A DNA stretch of 64,000 nucleotides, from positions 33,052,538 to 33,116,537 of the forward strand of contig CAIIXF020000007.1 in the NCBI GenBank assembly GCA_903813345.2, written 5' to 3'. The position numbers and the translations under genes were made by a program. Shown here piece after piece: positions 1-10,978 of this stretch (positions within the stretch are counted from its first letter, which is position 1; every line of letters starts with the position of its first letter). The stretch comes from Owenia fusiformis (Eukaryota; Annelida; Polychaeta; Sabellida; Oweniidae). The notes under the pieces were generated by a model. That model was not told the origin of the DNA. It saw nothing but the letters and a program-made list of their open reading frames with translations, and did not search any database.

Positions 1-224
1 CATTTGCTTTGTTCAAAGATGAATTTTCAAGATGGCCACTGAATTTCAAAATGGTGGCCATTTTTCATAAAACCAGCGAACGGATTTGTTTTAAATTTTA
101 TATGATAATGCCTAGGGACACAGTAGCTCTGTTCGAGGAAGAATTTTCAAAATGGCAGCTGAATTTCAAAATGGTTGCCATTTTTCTTAATTCAAATTTT
201 ATATGCTGATACCTAGGGACACTA
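1..224 (+). repeat. Family A repeat body (left part, head outside the window)
   Basis: Two diverged copies of the family A body unit are visible. Each has the run about TAACTCAAATACCAG then a TTGGTTCAAATTTTATATG-like run, 'gcctagggacacagtagctctgt', and a stretch alternating 'ttttcaagatggcc' with 'caaaatggtggccattttt'. The head must lie left of the window. The body resumes at 2290 and ends at about 2534, so the CCATGG-rich block between looks inserted into it. No gene is present; the small reading frames here only translate the repeat. Confidence 0.75.
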
Positions 225-226
225 TA

Positions 227-2287
227 CCATGTTGAAATGGACCATGGCCATACCATGGTATACCATGGTATGACCATGGTATACCATGGTATATGGCCAT
301 GAAATGCAATGAAATACCATGGTAATACCATGGCCGATCATGAACGTTAAATGGCACCATTGCATTTCATTGTTAACAGTGCGTTTTTAACATGGAGTTT
401 TCCATTGAAAAAATACTGCCGTTTCGCAGTATTTCATGGTCAGAAACCATCAAATGCAATGATATCATGGTCAAGTTCTCGGCCATGATATCATTGCATT
501 TGATGGTTTCTTGACCATGATATCATTGCATTTGATGGTTTTTGACCATGAAATACTGTGAAACGGCAGTATTTTTTCAATGGGAAACTCCATGTTAAAA
601 AAACGCTCCTGACCATGAAATGCAATGGTGCCATTTAACGATCATGATATACCATGGTATACCATGGTCAATTAACATGTAATTTTGTATCTAAAAAATA
701 CCACCGTTTCACAGTATTTCATGGTCAAATACCATCAAATGCAGTGATATCATGGTCTAGACATTTAACCATGATATGCAATGGAGCCATTTAATTATCA
801 CGATCTACCATGGTATACTGTGGGAACTACACTTAAAATTTTGCATTTAAAAATACTGCTATTTTGCAGTATTTCATGGTTGCAAACCATCAAATGCAAT
901 GAAGTACAGTCAAGATGTTTAATCGAGACTGGAGGTTTGACTTACAAAATATTAAGTTGATCTCCTATTTATCTGACAACAGTCAAAGAAAAGTAAAGCA
1001 TATTTGTTTAACAAAAAAAAATTGTTTCTAGGGTTATTAACTTAATTATTCATAATAGAAATTAATTTATTAAATAAAGGAACAAAAGTATATAAATTTG
1101 TGATTTTGATGAATATCAGAATCACTAATTATAATAATTTGGTTATCTAATTAACATTTATTAATAAAGATATTTCATGTAAAAAATACTTTTTGAACAT
1201 GGTCTTTCATTGTATTTCACTGCATTGCAAGAAAGACCATTGCATTTCATTGCATATCATGATCAATCATTGTATTTCATTGCATTTCATGGTTAAACGT
1301 GGTATTTCATTGCATTTCATGATCCATTTCAACTCTGACCAAATTTAGACTTGAGACTCTAGTAGAGTTCTTTTTAGCAATGAAATACCATGGTATAACC
1401 ATGGTATTTGATGGTCAGGTTTGACAATGAAATGCTATGAAATACAATCAACCACGAAATGCAATGATATGCCATGATAAATGATAGTTATGATTATGGC
1501 AATGAAATGCCATGGTATGACCATAGTATTTGATAGTCAGGTTTGACAATAAAATGTCATGAAATACCACCAACCATGAAATGCAATGATAAAACCATGA
1601 TAAATGAGAGTTATGATTTTGGCAATGAAATGACATAGTATGACCATGGTAATTGATTGTCACACGGTACAATGAAATGCCATGAAATGTCATCAACCAT
1701 GATATACAATGGTAATACCATGGTAAATGATGGTCAGGTACACAACAATAAAATATCATGGTATGACCATGACATTTGATTGTCAAATTGTACAATGAAA
1801 TACCATCAACCATGATATACAATGGTAATACCATGGTAAATGATGGTCAGGAACATGGCAATGAAATACCATGGTATGACCATGGTATTTGATTGTCACA
1901 TCTTATAATGAAATGCCATCAACCATGATATACCATGGTAAATTATGGTCAGGAACATGGCATTGAAATACCATGGTATTTGATTGTCACATCTTACAAT
2001 GAAATGCCATGAAATGCAATCAACCATGATATACCATGGTAATACCATGGTAAATGATGGTCAGGAACATGGCAATGAAATACCATGGTAATTGATGGCA
2101 AACTTTGGACATGAAATACCATGAAACATGGTATAACATGATATACCATGGTATACCATGGTCAAAAATTGACCAAAAAAACATCATTGCCACCATGGTC
2201 AGAGTTGATGGTAATTTCATTGCCGATCATGATAGACCATGGTAAACCATGGTATACCATGGTATCATGGTTTACGTTTAAACATGG
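227..2287. mobile_element. CCATGG-rich palindromic element inside family A
   Basis: About 2 kb built from short self-complementary words: CCATGG, TACCATGGTA, and 'atgcaatg/cattgcat' in both orientations, joined in many orders. It replaces the family A body between 'gggacac' (left) and 'tagctctgttcgag' (right), which are contiguous in other copies. The ends read TACCATGTT at left and AACATGGTA at right, so a short inverted terminus with TA at both sides is possible. A larger inverted repeat is visible inside, around 'accatcaaatgcaatgatatcatggtc' near 450 and its complement near 500-540. The reading frames at 98-331, 1448-1834 and 2020-2220 translate only this repeat. A part near 950-1180 is ordinary AT-rich sequence. 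No known family was recognised. Confidence 0.6.
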
Positions 2288-2289
2288 TA

Positions 2290-2534
2290 GCTCTGTTCGA
2301 GAAAGATTTTCAAAATGACTGCAGAATTTCAAATGGCCACCATTTTTAGTAAAAAAGAATGTAATCTTTGATAACTCAAATTTTAATTTATGGATATGGT
2401 TTACATTTTATATGTTGATGTTTAGGGACAAACAAGCTCTGCTCAAGAAGGAATTTTCAAGATGGCCACTCATAATCTAGATATGTTTTGTTCGGTGGGA
2501 TTTGCTACTCCGTGGAGTTGCTGTTTTTCTAGTT
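2290..2534 (+). mobile_element. Family A repeat, 3' end
   Basis: One body unit followed by the family A 3' terminus: GTTCGGTGGGATT (the inverted copy of the family head), then the palindrome ACTCCGTGGAGT, a ten-base spacer and CTAG-TT. It ends exactly where L1-like coding sequence starts on the other strand, so it truncates that LINE. Confidence 0.75.
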
Positions 2535-2704
2535 TGTAATTTATTCAGGAGGATCTTGTATCGGAAGGCCCATAATTTTGTTTCAGGTGTTTCATTTCTG
2601 GCTAATCTATAATAAAATTTCATGTCATTTTCTGGAACTCCCATTTTTAACCATTTATTTAGTGCAGTAGGTTTTTCACATTCCTTTTCTAGTAGGTTTT
2701 TATT
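2535..2704 (-). pseudogene. L1-like LINE ORF2, C-terminal fragment
   Basis: About 56 codons open on the minus strand, containing the run LWAFRYKILLNKL, typical of the region after reverse transcriptase in L1/Tx1-type ORF2 proteins. The 5' side continues, across the family B element, into the coding sequence at 4815-5509. The 3' side runs into the family A terminus, so the last residues in this frame are read from the repeat and are not LINE sequence. Confidence 0.7.
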
Positions 2705-4814
2705 ATGCCCCCACCACATAGTGTGGGGCCATATTGTCGGCCTAGGCGTGTCCGTCCGTCTGTCTGTCCGTCCGTCCGTCCGTCGTACCTCCGGCAGTTT
2801 TCTCCAAAACCGCTACAGATATCACCTTCAAATTTTCAGGGATAACTTATAAGTGCTTACAGATGTGGATGAAAATTTTTTAACTCAATACCTACTTCCT
2901 GTCGGCCATTTTGAAGTCAAATGCTAAAATCCTTGTCTGCAAAATTTAAGAAAAAAGGCTTCACAGTTGCTTTTAAAACTTTAACATCTTGTTCAGCTCA
3001 CTTCATTGTAGATCTGATTAGGTTTTGGACCTGTTAACTCAGTCATGGCCCTAAACATCAACATATAAAATGTAAACCATATCCATAAATTAAAATTTGA
3101 GTTATCAAAGATTACATTTTTAATGTCTTAAGAAAAGTTAGTGTGCGATAATACTTTGTATCATATTGAATGGTGTTTTTGAGTTTTCATACTTTAACTA
3201 TTTAGTAGCTTTATAAATAATTTCAGGTGTACTTTGTTGTTAAAGCCTTTGTTATTGTTAATGGTGGTTATATGTGATAATTTTGAAAAAAGAAATCAGC
3301 AAAAACTCATAATCACTTTTTTATTTTCGGCCATTTTGGGTTTTTCCGTCCTAAAATCTTGTTTGTAAAGTCTTGTCTATGCGTTTTCAGCTGAACCGTT
3401 TTGTAGATCAATTTCAAATTTTTAGGGATGATTCTTAGGCCAAACAAAGAATATCAGAATTTGAAAATAAAATACAAATTTGAATCCTGATCCTGTTCAT
3501 AAAGCTTTTTATTCTACTCAAAACGTGACCAGAATAGAAGAATATAAAGTCACCTACCTTAGAGAAGAACAATTTGAAGTAAAATAGTCAGATAATCATC
3601 AGTATTTAGAAAAAACACTGAAAAATCATCTGAATTTTGCCGTGAGCAAGCAGGAAGTGACTCAGAGCTTACAATTTTGGTATTTTGTATTGATCGCACT
3701 GCCATCTTTATGACAACCAGACACCTGTCTAGAACTCCTTGATACATTTGAATAATATTATTGATTCCTTTATTTGTCCATCCTCATTAGACTTATTTTA
3801 ATGAGGTTCAATTCAAAAGATGCTCCATTTTTAAAATATTGATCTCTCCAAAATCTGAAATAAAAGCTTCTTGGATTCAATTCAAAAGATGCACAAAAAC
3901 AAAGTTTCCCTTTTAAAATACTGATTTATACACTCTGAAATGAAAGCTTGCAGGGTGACACATACTGTGGCAGATATAACAATATGTTTTTATTCCAGTG
4001 TTACAAATATGACTTATTTGGTATATAATTCTAGTGTAGACAGTTTATCAGCATATTCTCTAACATACCCTCAAAAATTATGAATAAAATTTCAAATAAA
4101 AATAAAATATTTTTCCTACCTACCTACCCTAATCTGAAAATTCATTGAGCAGGAAACGGACATATATTTTTGTTTGGCCTTAGTATGAAAATCTAGATCT
4201 GATTAGTTTTTTGGCATTCTGGGTAATTGTCAAGGTGGCCATTTTGGATTTTCCGTCCTAAAATCTTGTCGGTAAAGTCTTGTCTATGCATTTCTAGGTG
4301 AACCGTTTGGTAGATCAATTTCAAATTTTCAGGGATGATTCTTGGTATGAGAATCTAGATCTGATTAGTTTTTTGGCATTTTGGATAAATGTCAAGGTGG
4401 CCATTTTGGATTTTCTGTCTTAAAATCTTGTCTGTAAAGTCTTGTCTATGTCTTCGCGTTTTCAGGTGAATCGTTTGGTAGATCAATTTCAAATTTTCAG
4501 GGATGATTCTTAGTATGAAAATCTTGAACTGATTAGTTTTTTGACATTCTGGGTAAATGTCAACGCGGCCATTTTGGATTTTCCATCCTAAAATCTTGTC
4601 TGTAAAGTCTTGTTTACATGTTTTTGGTTAACTGTTTGACGGATCAATTTCAAATTTTCAGGGGTGGTTCTTAGTATGAAAATCTAGAACTAACTAATTT
4701 AATGGCATTCTGGGTGCCCATTTTGGATTTCCCGTCCTCAAATTGTGTCGGTAAAGTCTTGTCTACTCATTTTCGGGATAACCATTTGATGGGATCACCC
4801 ATCGGTGGGGACAT
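2705..4814 (+). mobile_element. Family B repeat element (complete)
   Basis: The head ATGCCCCCACC leads into CACATAGTGTGGGGCC, an imperfect hairpin, then a TCCG/TCTG microsatellite (2744-2783). The body contains several units of about 170 to 180 bp: 'ggccattttggattttccgtcctaaaatcttgtc', 'tttcaaattttcagggatgattctt', 'gaaaatctagatctgattag'. Near 3200 it carries 'tagctttataaataatttcagg', also found in family C. The right end has the hairpin GATGGG-ATCA-CCCATC followed by GGTGGGGACAT, the inverted copy of the head. It lies inside LINE coding sequence and has no recognisable gene. Two reading frames, 2622-2852 and 3559-3747, are not convincing as genes. Confidence 0.7.
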
Positions 4815-5509
4815 TTTGTACACATTTGTGTTCTTGTAGATTTCTTTACAAGTTATACCTTTTGTAGGTATTTCCATGGGCATGGCACTTATTGTACTTC
4901 TATATTTTAAAAAGTCGATTTTAATACTGTATTCTTCAGCTATATTTTCACTTGTTTTAAAGGAGTTGTCTTACTCTTTATTTAAGACGTCATCAATTTT
5001 TGTTATCCCTGCCTTGTACCATTCTTCATAAAAACAGATTTGTTATTCACTAGTATATTTTTATTATTCCATATTTATTGTTTTTTCACATCTTCCCAAG
5101 TTTCAATTTTAATATCATTCATGTTTGCCCAAACATTTAGCATTTTTACATAGAACTTTGGTATATTCAATAAGTATAAGAAACTTGTATCAAAATTGCA
5201 ATCCAGTAAAAATTTACCTCCATTTTGTTTAAGGCATGCAAGGGGGATAGCCATCAGGTTGTAAATTCTTTAGATTTAAATCGTTTTATCCACACTCCTT
5301 TAAGGGCTTGATCCATTAAATGGTAGTCAATCATTCTGAGTCCGCCTTTCTCTATAGGGGCAAATATGGCTTTAGTTTTGACTTTTGGTGTTTTTTTATT
5401 CTACAAAAATTCAAAAATTATCTTGTTTATGTCCTTTATTATGTTTTCAGGAATATATTGTACTGCACTTAAAAATGAAAGTTGTGAGATGCCTAATGAT
5501 TTAATTATT
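4815..5509 (-). pseudogene. L1-like LINE ORF2, post-RT region
   Basis: Reading leftwards from 5509, the frame shows IIKSLGISQLSF, then a segment ending KTPKVK with the downstream PIEKGGL-type motif that follows reverse transcriptase in L1/Tx1 proteins. A Trp codon typical of the family just before 'NKKTPK' is a stop here, with more stops further on, so it is not functional. The piece joins in frame to the RT fragment ending at 6890 once the family A element between them is removed. Confidence 0.65.
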
Positions 5510-6889
5510 ATCCCATCGAACGAAGTTCGGAGGGATATAGGGAACGCCTCCATCTGTCTGTCCGTCCGTCCGTCCGTCCGTCCGTCCGTCCATACATCCG
5601 TCCGTCCGTCCGTCCGTCCATACATCCGTCCATCCGTCCGTCCGTCTGTCTGTCCGGGCAATAACTCAAATACCGTTGGCCTGATTTTGTTCATATTTTG
5701 TACATATATAGCCAATGGGGATAGGAGTTCTGCTCGTAAACCGATTTTCAAAATGGCAGCACATTTAAAAATGGCAGCCATTTTAGTGCCGATTTTACAG
5801 TAATTTAGGTACTGCATATAAAACTGTAATAGCAATATGTTTCAAATGTAAAAAAGTTATATAGGACATTGATTAAGATAGAAATGTAAATACAGAAGAA
5901 ATACATGGCAGCCATCTTGAAAAATGGCTGCCTTTGCATGTCATTTTACGATTTTTGCTGTAACTTGAAAAGTAGTGGAGCGATTTTGTTCATATTTGGT
6001 ATGTGAATACTTTAAGCATGGCACAATGCCTAATTACATTTTTGGTAGTAGGCGGCCATTTTGAAAAATGGCTGCCATTTTTACGTGTGTTATTTAACAT
6101 TTTTTACTGTAAGTCAAAAAGTAGTGTAGCAATTTTGTTCATATTTGGTATGTGAATACTTTAAGCATGGCCCAATGTCTAATGACATTTTGGGTAGTAG
6201 GTGGCCATTTTGAAAAATGGCCACCATTTTTAGGTGTGTTATTTTACATTTTTTACCATAACTCAAAAAGTAGTAGAGCGATTTTGTTCATATTCTATAT
6301 GTGAATACTATAAGCATGGCACACTGTCTAATGACACTTTGGGTAGTAGGTGGCCATTTTGAAAAGATTTACGACTTTTGCTGCCACTTGAAAAGTAGTG
6401 GAGCTATTTTGTTCATATTTGGTATGTGAATACTTATGATCCTTGCACACTGTCTCATGACACTTCGCATAGTAGGTTGTCATTTTTAAAAATGACTGTC
6501 ATTTTTTACATTTTTTACTATAACTCGAAAAGTATTGGAGCGATTTTGTTCATATTTGATATGTGAATACTTTAAGCATGGCACATTGTCTAATAAAACT
6601 TTGGGGAGTAGTTGGCCATTTTGAAAAATGGCCACCATTTTTATGTGTGTTGTTTTACATATTTTATTATAACTCAAAAAGTAATAGAGCGAGCGCGAGC
6701 ATTTACATGTTTGTGTGTGCGATTTTTTAAAAATCTTATATGTGGCTACTTAAAAGCATATTACTTCTGATGACAACTTGGCTAGTGAGCAACCATTTTG
6801 AAAATGGTGGCCTTTCTTTGTTTGTAAAAATGCCAGCCATTTCTGTTCGATGGGATTCGCTACGCTTTGTCGTTGCCGTTGTTCTGGTT
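5510..6889 (+). mobile_element. Family A repeat element (complete), inside LINE ORF
   Basis: Head ATCCCATCGAACGAAGTTCG then GAGGGAT, a hairpin with inner CGAAC/GTTCG and outer TATCCC/GGGATA pairing. A TCCG microsatellite with 'catacatc' interruptions follows (5550-5657), then five or so units of about 170 bp, each with 'cgattttgttcatatttggtatgtgaatact' and a palindrome such as CCATTTTGAAAAATGG. The right end is GTTCGATGGGATTCGC, a short hairpin region, then CTGG-TT. The open frames on both strands at 5366-5835 run through the head and are not genes. One unit (about 6400) carries a TATGATCCTTGC variant shared with the copy at 20.6 kb. Confidence 0.8.
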
Positions 6890-7254
6890 TGGACTCTTCC
6901 TTCTAAAGTTAAATTTCTTTGTTTCCATAAGTTTAATTTACTTTTCATGGTTTCTATTTTATCATAAATGCTATTATTAATTTCATTTTCATCATAAGAA
7001 AATGTAACCCCAAGTGCATTTACAGCAGATTTGGGCTTTAGACCAAGAATTGTGTCAGTACTTCCTCTTTTAGCTCCTACCCACATGGCTTCTGTTTTAT
7101 TTTTATTAATTTGCAGACCAGAGCATTTTTCAAAATTAGCTAGTATTTCTAGGACACGTTCAGCTGATTTTTCTTCCTCGATAAAAACAGTGGTGTCGTC
7201 TGTGTACTGTGTTACTTTAGCTTCGCTTTTGTCGTTTATAGTAATGCCTTTCAC
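6890..7254 (-). pseudogene. LINE reverse transcriptase, C-terminal part (YTDD)
   Basis: Contains the catalytic motif as QYTDDTTVF (usual form YADD), then FEKCSGLQINKNKTEAMW, the conserved stretch after the RT active site in L1/Tx1-type LINEs, and LNLWKQRNLTLEGRV, where the sequence meets the family A insertion. The Ala-to-Thr change in YADD may be drift. Upstream codons continue towards 7396 with a stop (7380-7400) and frame changes, so the domain is broken. Confidence 0.75.
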
Positions 7255-7431
7255 ATTTCTATCTGACCTTATGACTATACCTTATACTTCTGCTACTATA
7301 ATGAATAAAATTCCTGAGATTGGGTCCCCTTGTCTTACTCCACGCTCCATGTTGAAGAACTCTGAAGTTTCTCCATTATTCATGACTGTGCTTTAGGGAT
7401 TGTTATACTGTTATGTTATGCTTAATGATTG

Positions 7432-8124
7432 TTATGCTTTGATATATTTTATAAAAATTGGTCCAAAATTAAATTTTTCCAAGGTTTTTAACATGAAGGT
7501 CAAATTAACACTATTGAATGCTTTTTTGAAATCAATTAAGAGAAATAAAGTGTTTTTGTTTGCATTCTTTGTAAAATCCATCAAATCTTTCATTAATCTA
7601 ATGCTTTGTCCGATAAAGCGACCTTCTACATATCCCGATTGGTCTTGGTGAATGATTTTTGGTAAAATTTTTCGAAGTCTTTCACTGAGCGCTTTTGTAC
7701 ATATTTTGTAGTCATAATTTAAGAGCGTAATGGGTCTCCAATTTTCCAAATGTTGTTTGTTTTTATTTTTCTTAGGTATTATAGAAATAATTCCTCTTTT
7801 TTTGAGATATTTATGCCTCCTCTTTTATTAATAAATGATTAAAGCTTTTAATTAAATCTTCTCTGATGTCTTCCCAGAAGGTTAAATAAAATTCTACTGT
7901 TAATCCATCAGTGCCCGGAGTTTTATTCTTTTTAAATGACTTTACAGAATTAAAACATTCTTCTTCTGTAAGCAGTTGCTCACATTTAATCTTATCTTCT
8001 TCACTTATTTTTGTTATGTTATCATTTAAGAATTGATTTTCTGATTGTTGGTCACTTTCTCTTTTGCTGTATAAGTCTTAATAGAACTGCCTCTCTGTCT
8101 TAAGTATATCTGAACTTTCTGTTA
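7432..8124 (-). pseudogene. LINE reverse transcriptase, N-terminal part
   Basis: From 7749 down to 7432 the frame reads NWRPITLLNYDYKI, QSGYVEGRFI and LIDFKKAFNSV, the RT fingers/palm motifs of L1/Tx1 LINEs (the last holds the first catalytic Asp). Upstream, around 7900-7940, the minus strand encodes a KTPGTDGLTVEFY-like motif, but in shifted frames, so the domain has frameshifts. It lies between the linker piece (8125-8505) and the YTDD piece, in the right order and orientation. Confidence 0.75.
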
Positions 8125-8505
8125 CTAGATTCCATTCTTAGTTGTATATTGACTTAATGTAGTTCGTTTTTCTAAATTTAAGAAATATTTGCTTGATTTT
8201 TCTCCGTATTCGCACCATTTTGTTTTGCCTCTTAACATACTACTTCTTGTTTTTCTATGTTGAATTATTTCAACCTTTAATTTACTTCTATTGTATTTTG
8301 TCAGATTTGTCTCGTCATTGTTTTTATCCAATTCAATTTGTGCTTTATTTAATTCAACCAATGCTTCTTTTTCCTCGTTCTTCCTTTCTCTAGCTTTTTT
8401 CTTACAGAATTTTATGCACTCTGATCTGATTTCAAGTCCTGGGTCAGTTGTATTTTTATATTTAATCTTTGCATCTTCAACTGGTGAGCTTTTGCAATCG
8501 CTCAC
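8125..8505 (-). pseudogene. LINE ORF2 linker between endonuclease and RT
   Basis: A 126-codon frame, rich in Lys and Glu, ending in KWCEYGEKSSKYFLNLEKR, the conserved stretch just before RT in L1/Tx1 ORF2 (often W...GE...YF..LE). The first few codons come from the family C head, so the Met at the start is not a real start. The endonuclease end continues beyond the family C block, at 10978-11218. Confidence 0.75.
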
Positions 8506-10978
8506 TTGTCCGTCTGTCTGTCCGTCCGTCCGTCCGTTATGTCTTATTTATTGAATCCATGCAGGGAAGGGGAGTGTTTCCATGGACTAAAACGTTAAAC
8601 CCACCTATGCCCAGTCACAAGCCTGAGGAACCTGCTTTTATATCTAATGTGGATTTTTATCTTACCAATCATGACTTAAATATTAATATGGGTATTTCCT
8701 ATAATTAATATATACTGGATTTTAACTTACCAAATATGACTTCAATATTAATATGGGTTTAAACCTATAATGTATTAAATACTGGATATGACAAGTAAAT
8801 AAAATCAATTATAATCTACCTATATGATGTAGATATCCAAATGTTGGTCTGAATTTATCTTTGTGGAAAGATTGTATGCTTCAGTTGCTCTTTAACAAAA
8901 CATGTGGGACAGTGTATCTATATATTACAAGACGTCCGTCCGTTCGTCCGTTCGTCTGTCCGTCCGTCAACAATAGTGGCACGTTTAAAAACCTCTGTCG
9001 ATAGGATTCCTGTTTTAAGTTATTTCTGTTCAACATCAATACAGAAAACTCCCCTATGACTCCTGGTTCAAAAGCTCGCCTAATTTCAAAATGGCCGCCA
9101 TTTTTGTCTCGCGAAATTCACTTTTGACTGGCACGTTTTAAAACCTCTGTCGATAGGATTCCTGTTTTAAGTTATTTCTGTTCAACATCAATACAGAAAA
9201 CTCCCCTATGACTCCTGGTTCAAAAGCTCACCTATTTTCAAAATGGCCGCCATTTTTGTCTCGCGAAATTCACTTTTGACCCATTTCCTAGCTTTACAAA
9301 TAATTTCAGGTGTCCTACATTGTTAAAATCTGTGTCAATGTAAAGAGTAGATATATGAAATAATTTTGTTACAAAAAATCAGCGAAAAATTATATCTTTT
9401 TTTTTATTTTCAGCCATTTTAGTTAACATTGATTTGTTCATCTGACTTGTGAAATCCACTTTTCCGTCAACAACAGTGGCACGTTTTAAAACCTCTGTCG
9501 ATAGGATTCCTGTTTTAAGTTATTTCTGTTCAACATCAATACAGAAAACTCCCCTATGACTCCTGGTTCAAAAGCTCGCCTAATTTCAAAATGGCCGCCA
9601 TTTTTGTCTCGCGAAATTCACTTTTGACTGGCACGTTTTAAAACCTCTGTCGATAGGATTCCTGTTTTAAATTATTTCTGTTCAACATCAATACAGAAAA
9701 CTCCCCTATGACTCCTGGTTCAAAAGCTCACCTATTTTCAAAATGGCCGCCATTTTTGTCTCGCGAAATTCACTTTTGACCCATTTCCTAGCTTTACAAA
9801 TAATTTCAGGTGTCCTACATTGTTAAAATCTGTGTCAATGTAAAGAGTAGATATATGAAATAATTTTGTTACAAAAAATCAGCGAAAAATTATATCTTTT
9901 TTTTTATTTTCAGCCATTTTAGTTAACATTGATTTGTTCATCTGACTTGTGAAATCCACTTTTCCGTCAACAACAGTGGCACGTTTTAAAACCTCTGTCG
10001 ATAGGATTCCTGTTTTAAGTTATTTCTGTTCAACATCAATACAGAAAACTCCCCTATGACTCCTGGCTTAAAAGCTCGCCTATTTTCAAAATGGCCGCCA
10101 TTTTTGTCTCGCGAAATTCACTTTTGACCTATTTCCTAGCTTTACAAATAATTTCAAGTGTCCTACATTGTCAAAATCCATGTCAATGTAAAGAGTAGAT
10201 GTATGAAATAATTTTGTTACGAAAAATCAGCAAAAAATTATATCCATTTTTTTTTATTTTCAGCCATTTTAGTTAACATCCGTCTGTCTGTCTGTCTGTC
10301 CATCAACAATAGTGGCACGTTTAAAAACCTCTGTCAATAGGATTCCTGTTTTAAGTTATTTCTGTTCAAAATCAATACAGAAAACTCCCCTATGACTCCT
10401 GGTTCAAAAGCTCGCCTATTTTCAAAATGGCCGCCATTTTTGTCTCGCGAAATTCACTTTTGACCTAATTCCTAGCTTTACAAATAATTTCAAGTGTCCT
10501 ACATTGTAAAAATCCATGTCAATGTAAAGAGTAGATGTATGAAATAATTTTGTTACGAAAAATCAGCAAAAAATTATATCCATTTTTTTTATTTTCAGCC
10601 ATTTTAGTTAACATTGATTTGTCCATCTGTCTCGCAAAATCCACTTTTGGACCATTTGCCTTAAACCCTCTGTCGATAGGATTCCTGTTTAAAGTTAATT
10701 TTGTTCAACATCAATACAAAAAACTCTCCTATGACTCTTGGTTCAAAAGCTCGCCTATTTTCAAAATGGTCACCATTTTTGTCTCGAGAAATTCACTTTT
10801 GGCCCATTTCCTAGCTTTACAAATAAGTTCAGGTGTCCTGCATTGTAAAAAGCCATGTCTTTGTAAAGAGTAGTTGTATGAAATAATTTTGTCACAAAAA
10901 ATCTGCAAAAAATTATACCCGTCTTTTTTATTTTCACTTTTGAGCAACACCATGTGAGCCCAGTACCCACGGTACTAA
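8480..10978 (+). mobile_element. Family C repeat element, internally duplicated
   Basis: The head is decayed (CTGGTGAGCTTTTGCAATCGC; the clean copy at 60067 has AGCTCAC-ATG-GTGAGCT). A TCCG microsatellite follows at 8508-8537 and another at 8935-8968; 8560-8930 holds no recognised repeat or gene. The body has seven or so units with 'cctctgtcgataggattcctg', 'cccctatgactcctggttcaaaagctc' and 'tttcaaaatggccgccatttttgtctcgcg', and a second unit type 'cctagctttacaaataatttcagg'. The right end is CACCATGTGAGC, the inverted head, then the hairpin AGTACC-CAC-GGTACT and CTAA-TT. It interrupts the L1-like LINE between endonuclease and linker. No coding capacity is seen. Confidence 0.7.
8961..9960 (+). 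repeat. 500-bp direct tandem duplication within family C
   Basis: The block 8961-9460 is repeated at 9461-9960 with a period of exactly 500 bp. By eye the copies differ at the first few bases and at one position near 9670 (TTTTAAATTA against TTTTAAGTTA). Each copy contains two 'gtggcacgttttaaaacc' units about 160 bp apart. The following copies (from 9961 on) are more diverged, so this duplication is recent. Confidence 0.85.

Noticed and set aside
1448-1834. 128-codon minus-strand frame
   Set aside because: It translates the CCATGG/ATGCAATG words; no codon pattern or family similarity.
5366-5835. Overlapping open frames of about 145 codons on both strands
   Set aside because: They run through the TCCG microsatellite of a family A head; the SVRPSVRPSV-like and TDGRTDGRTD-like repeats are microsatellite translations.
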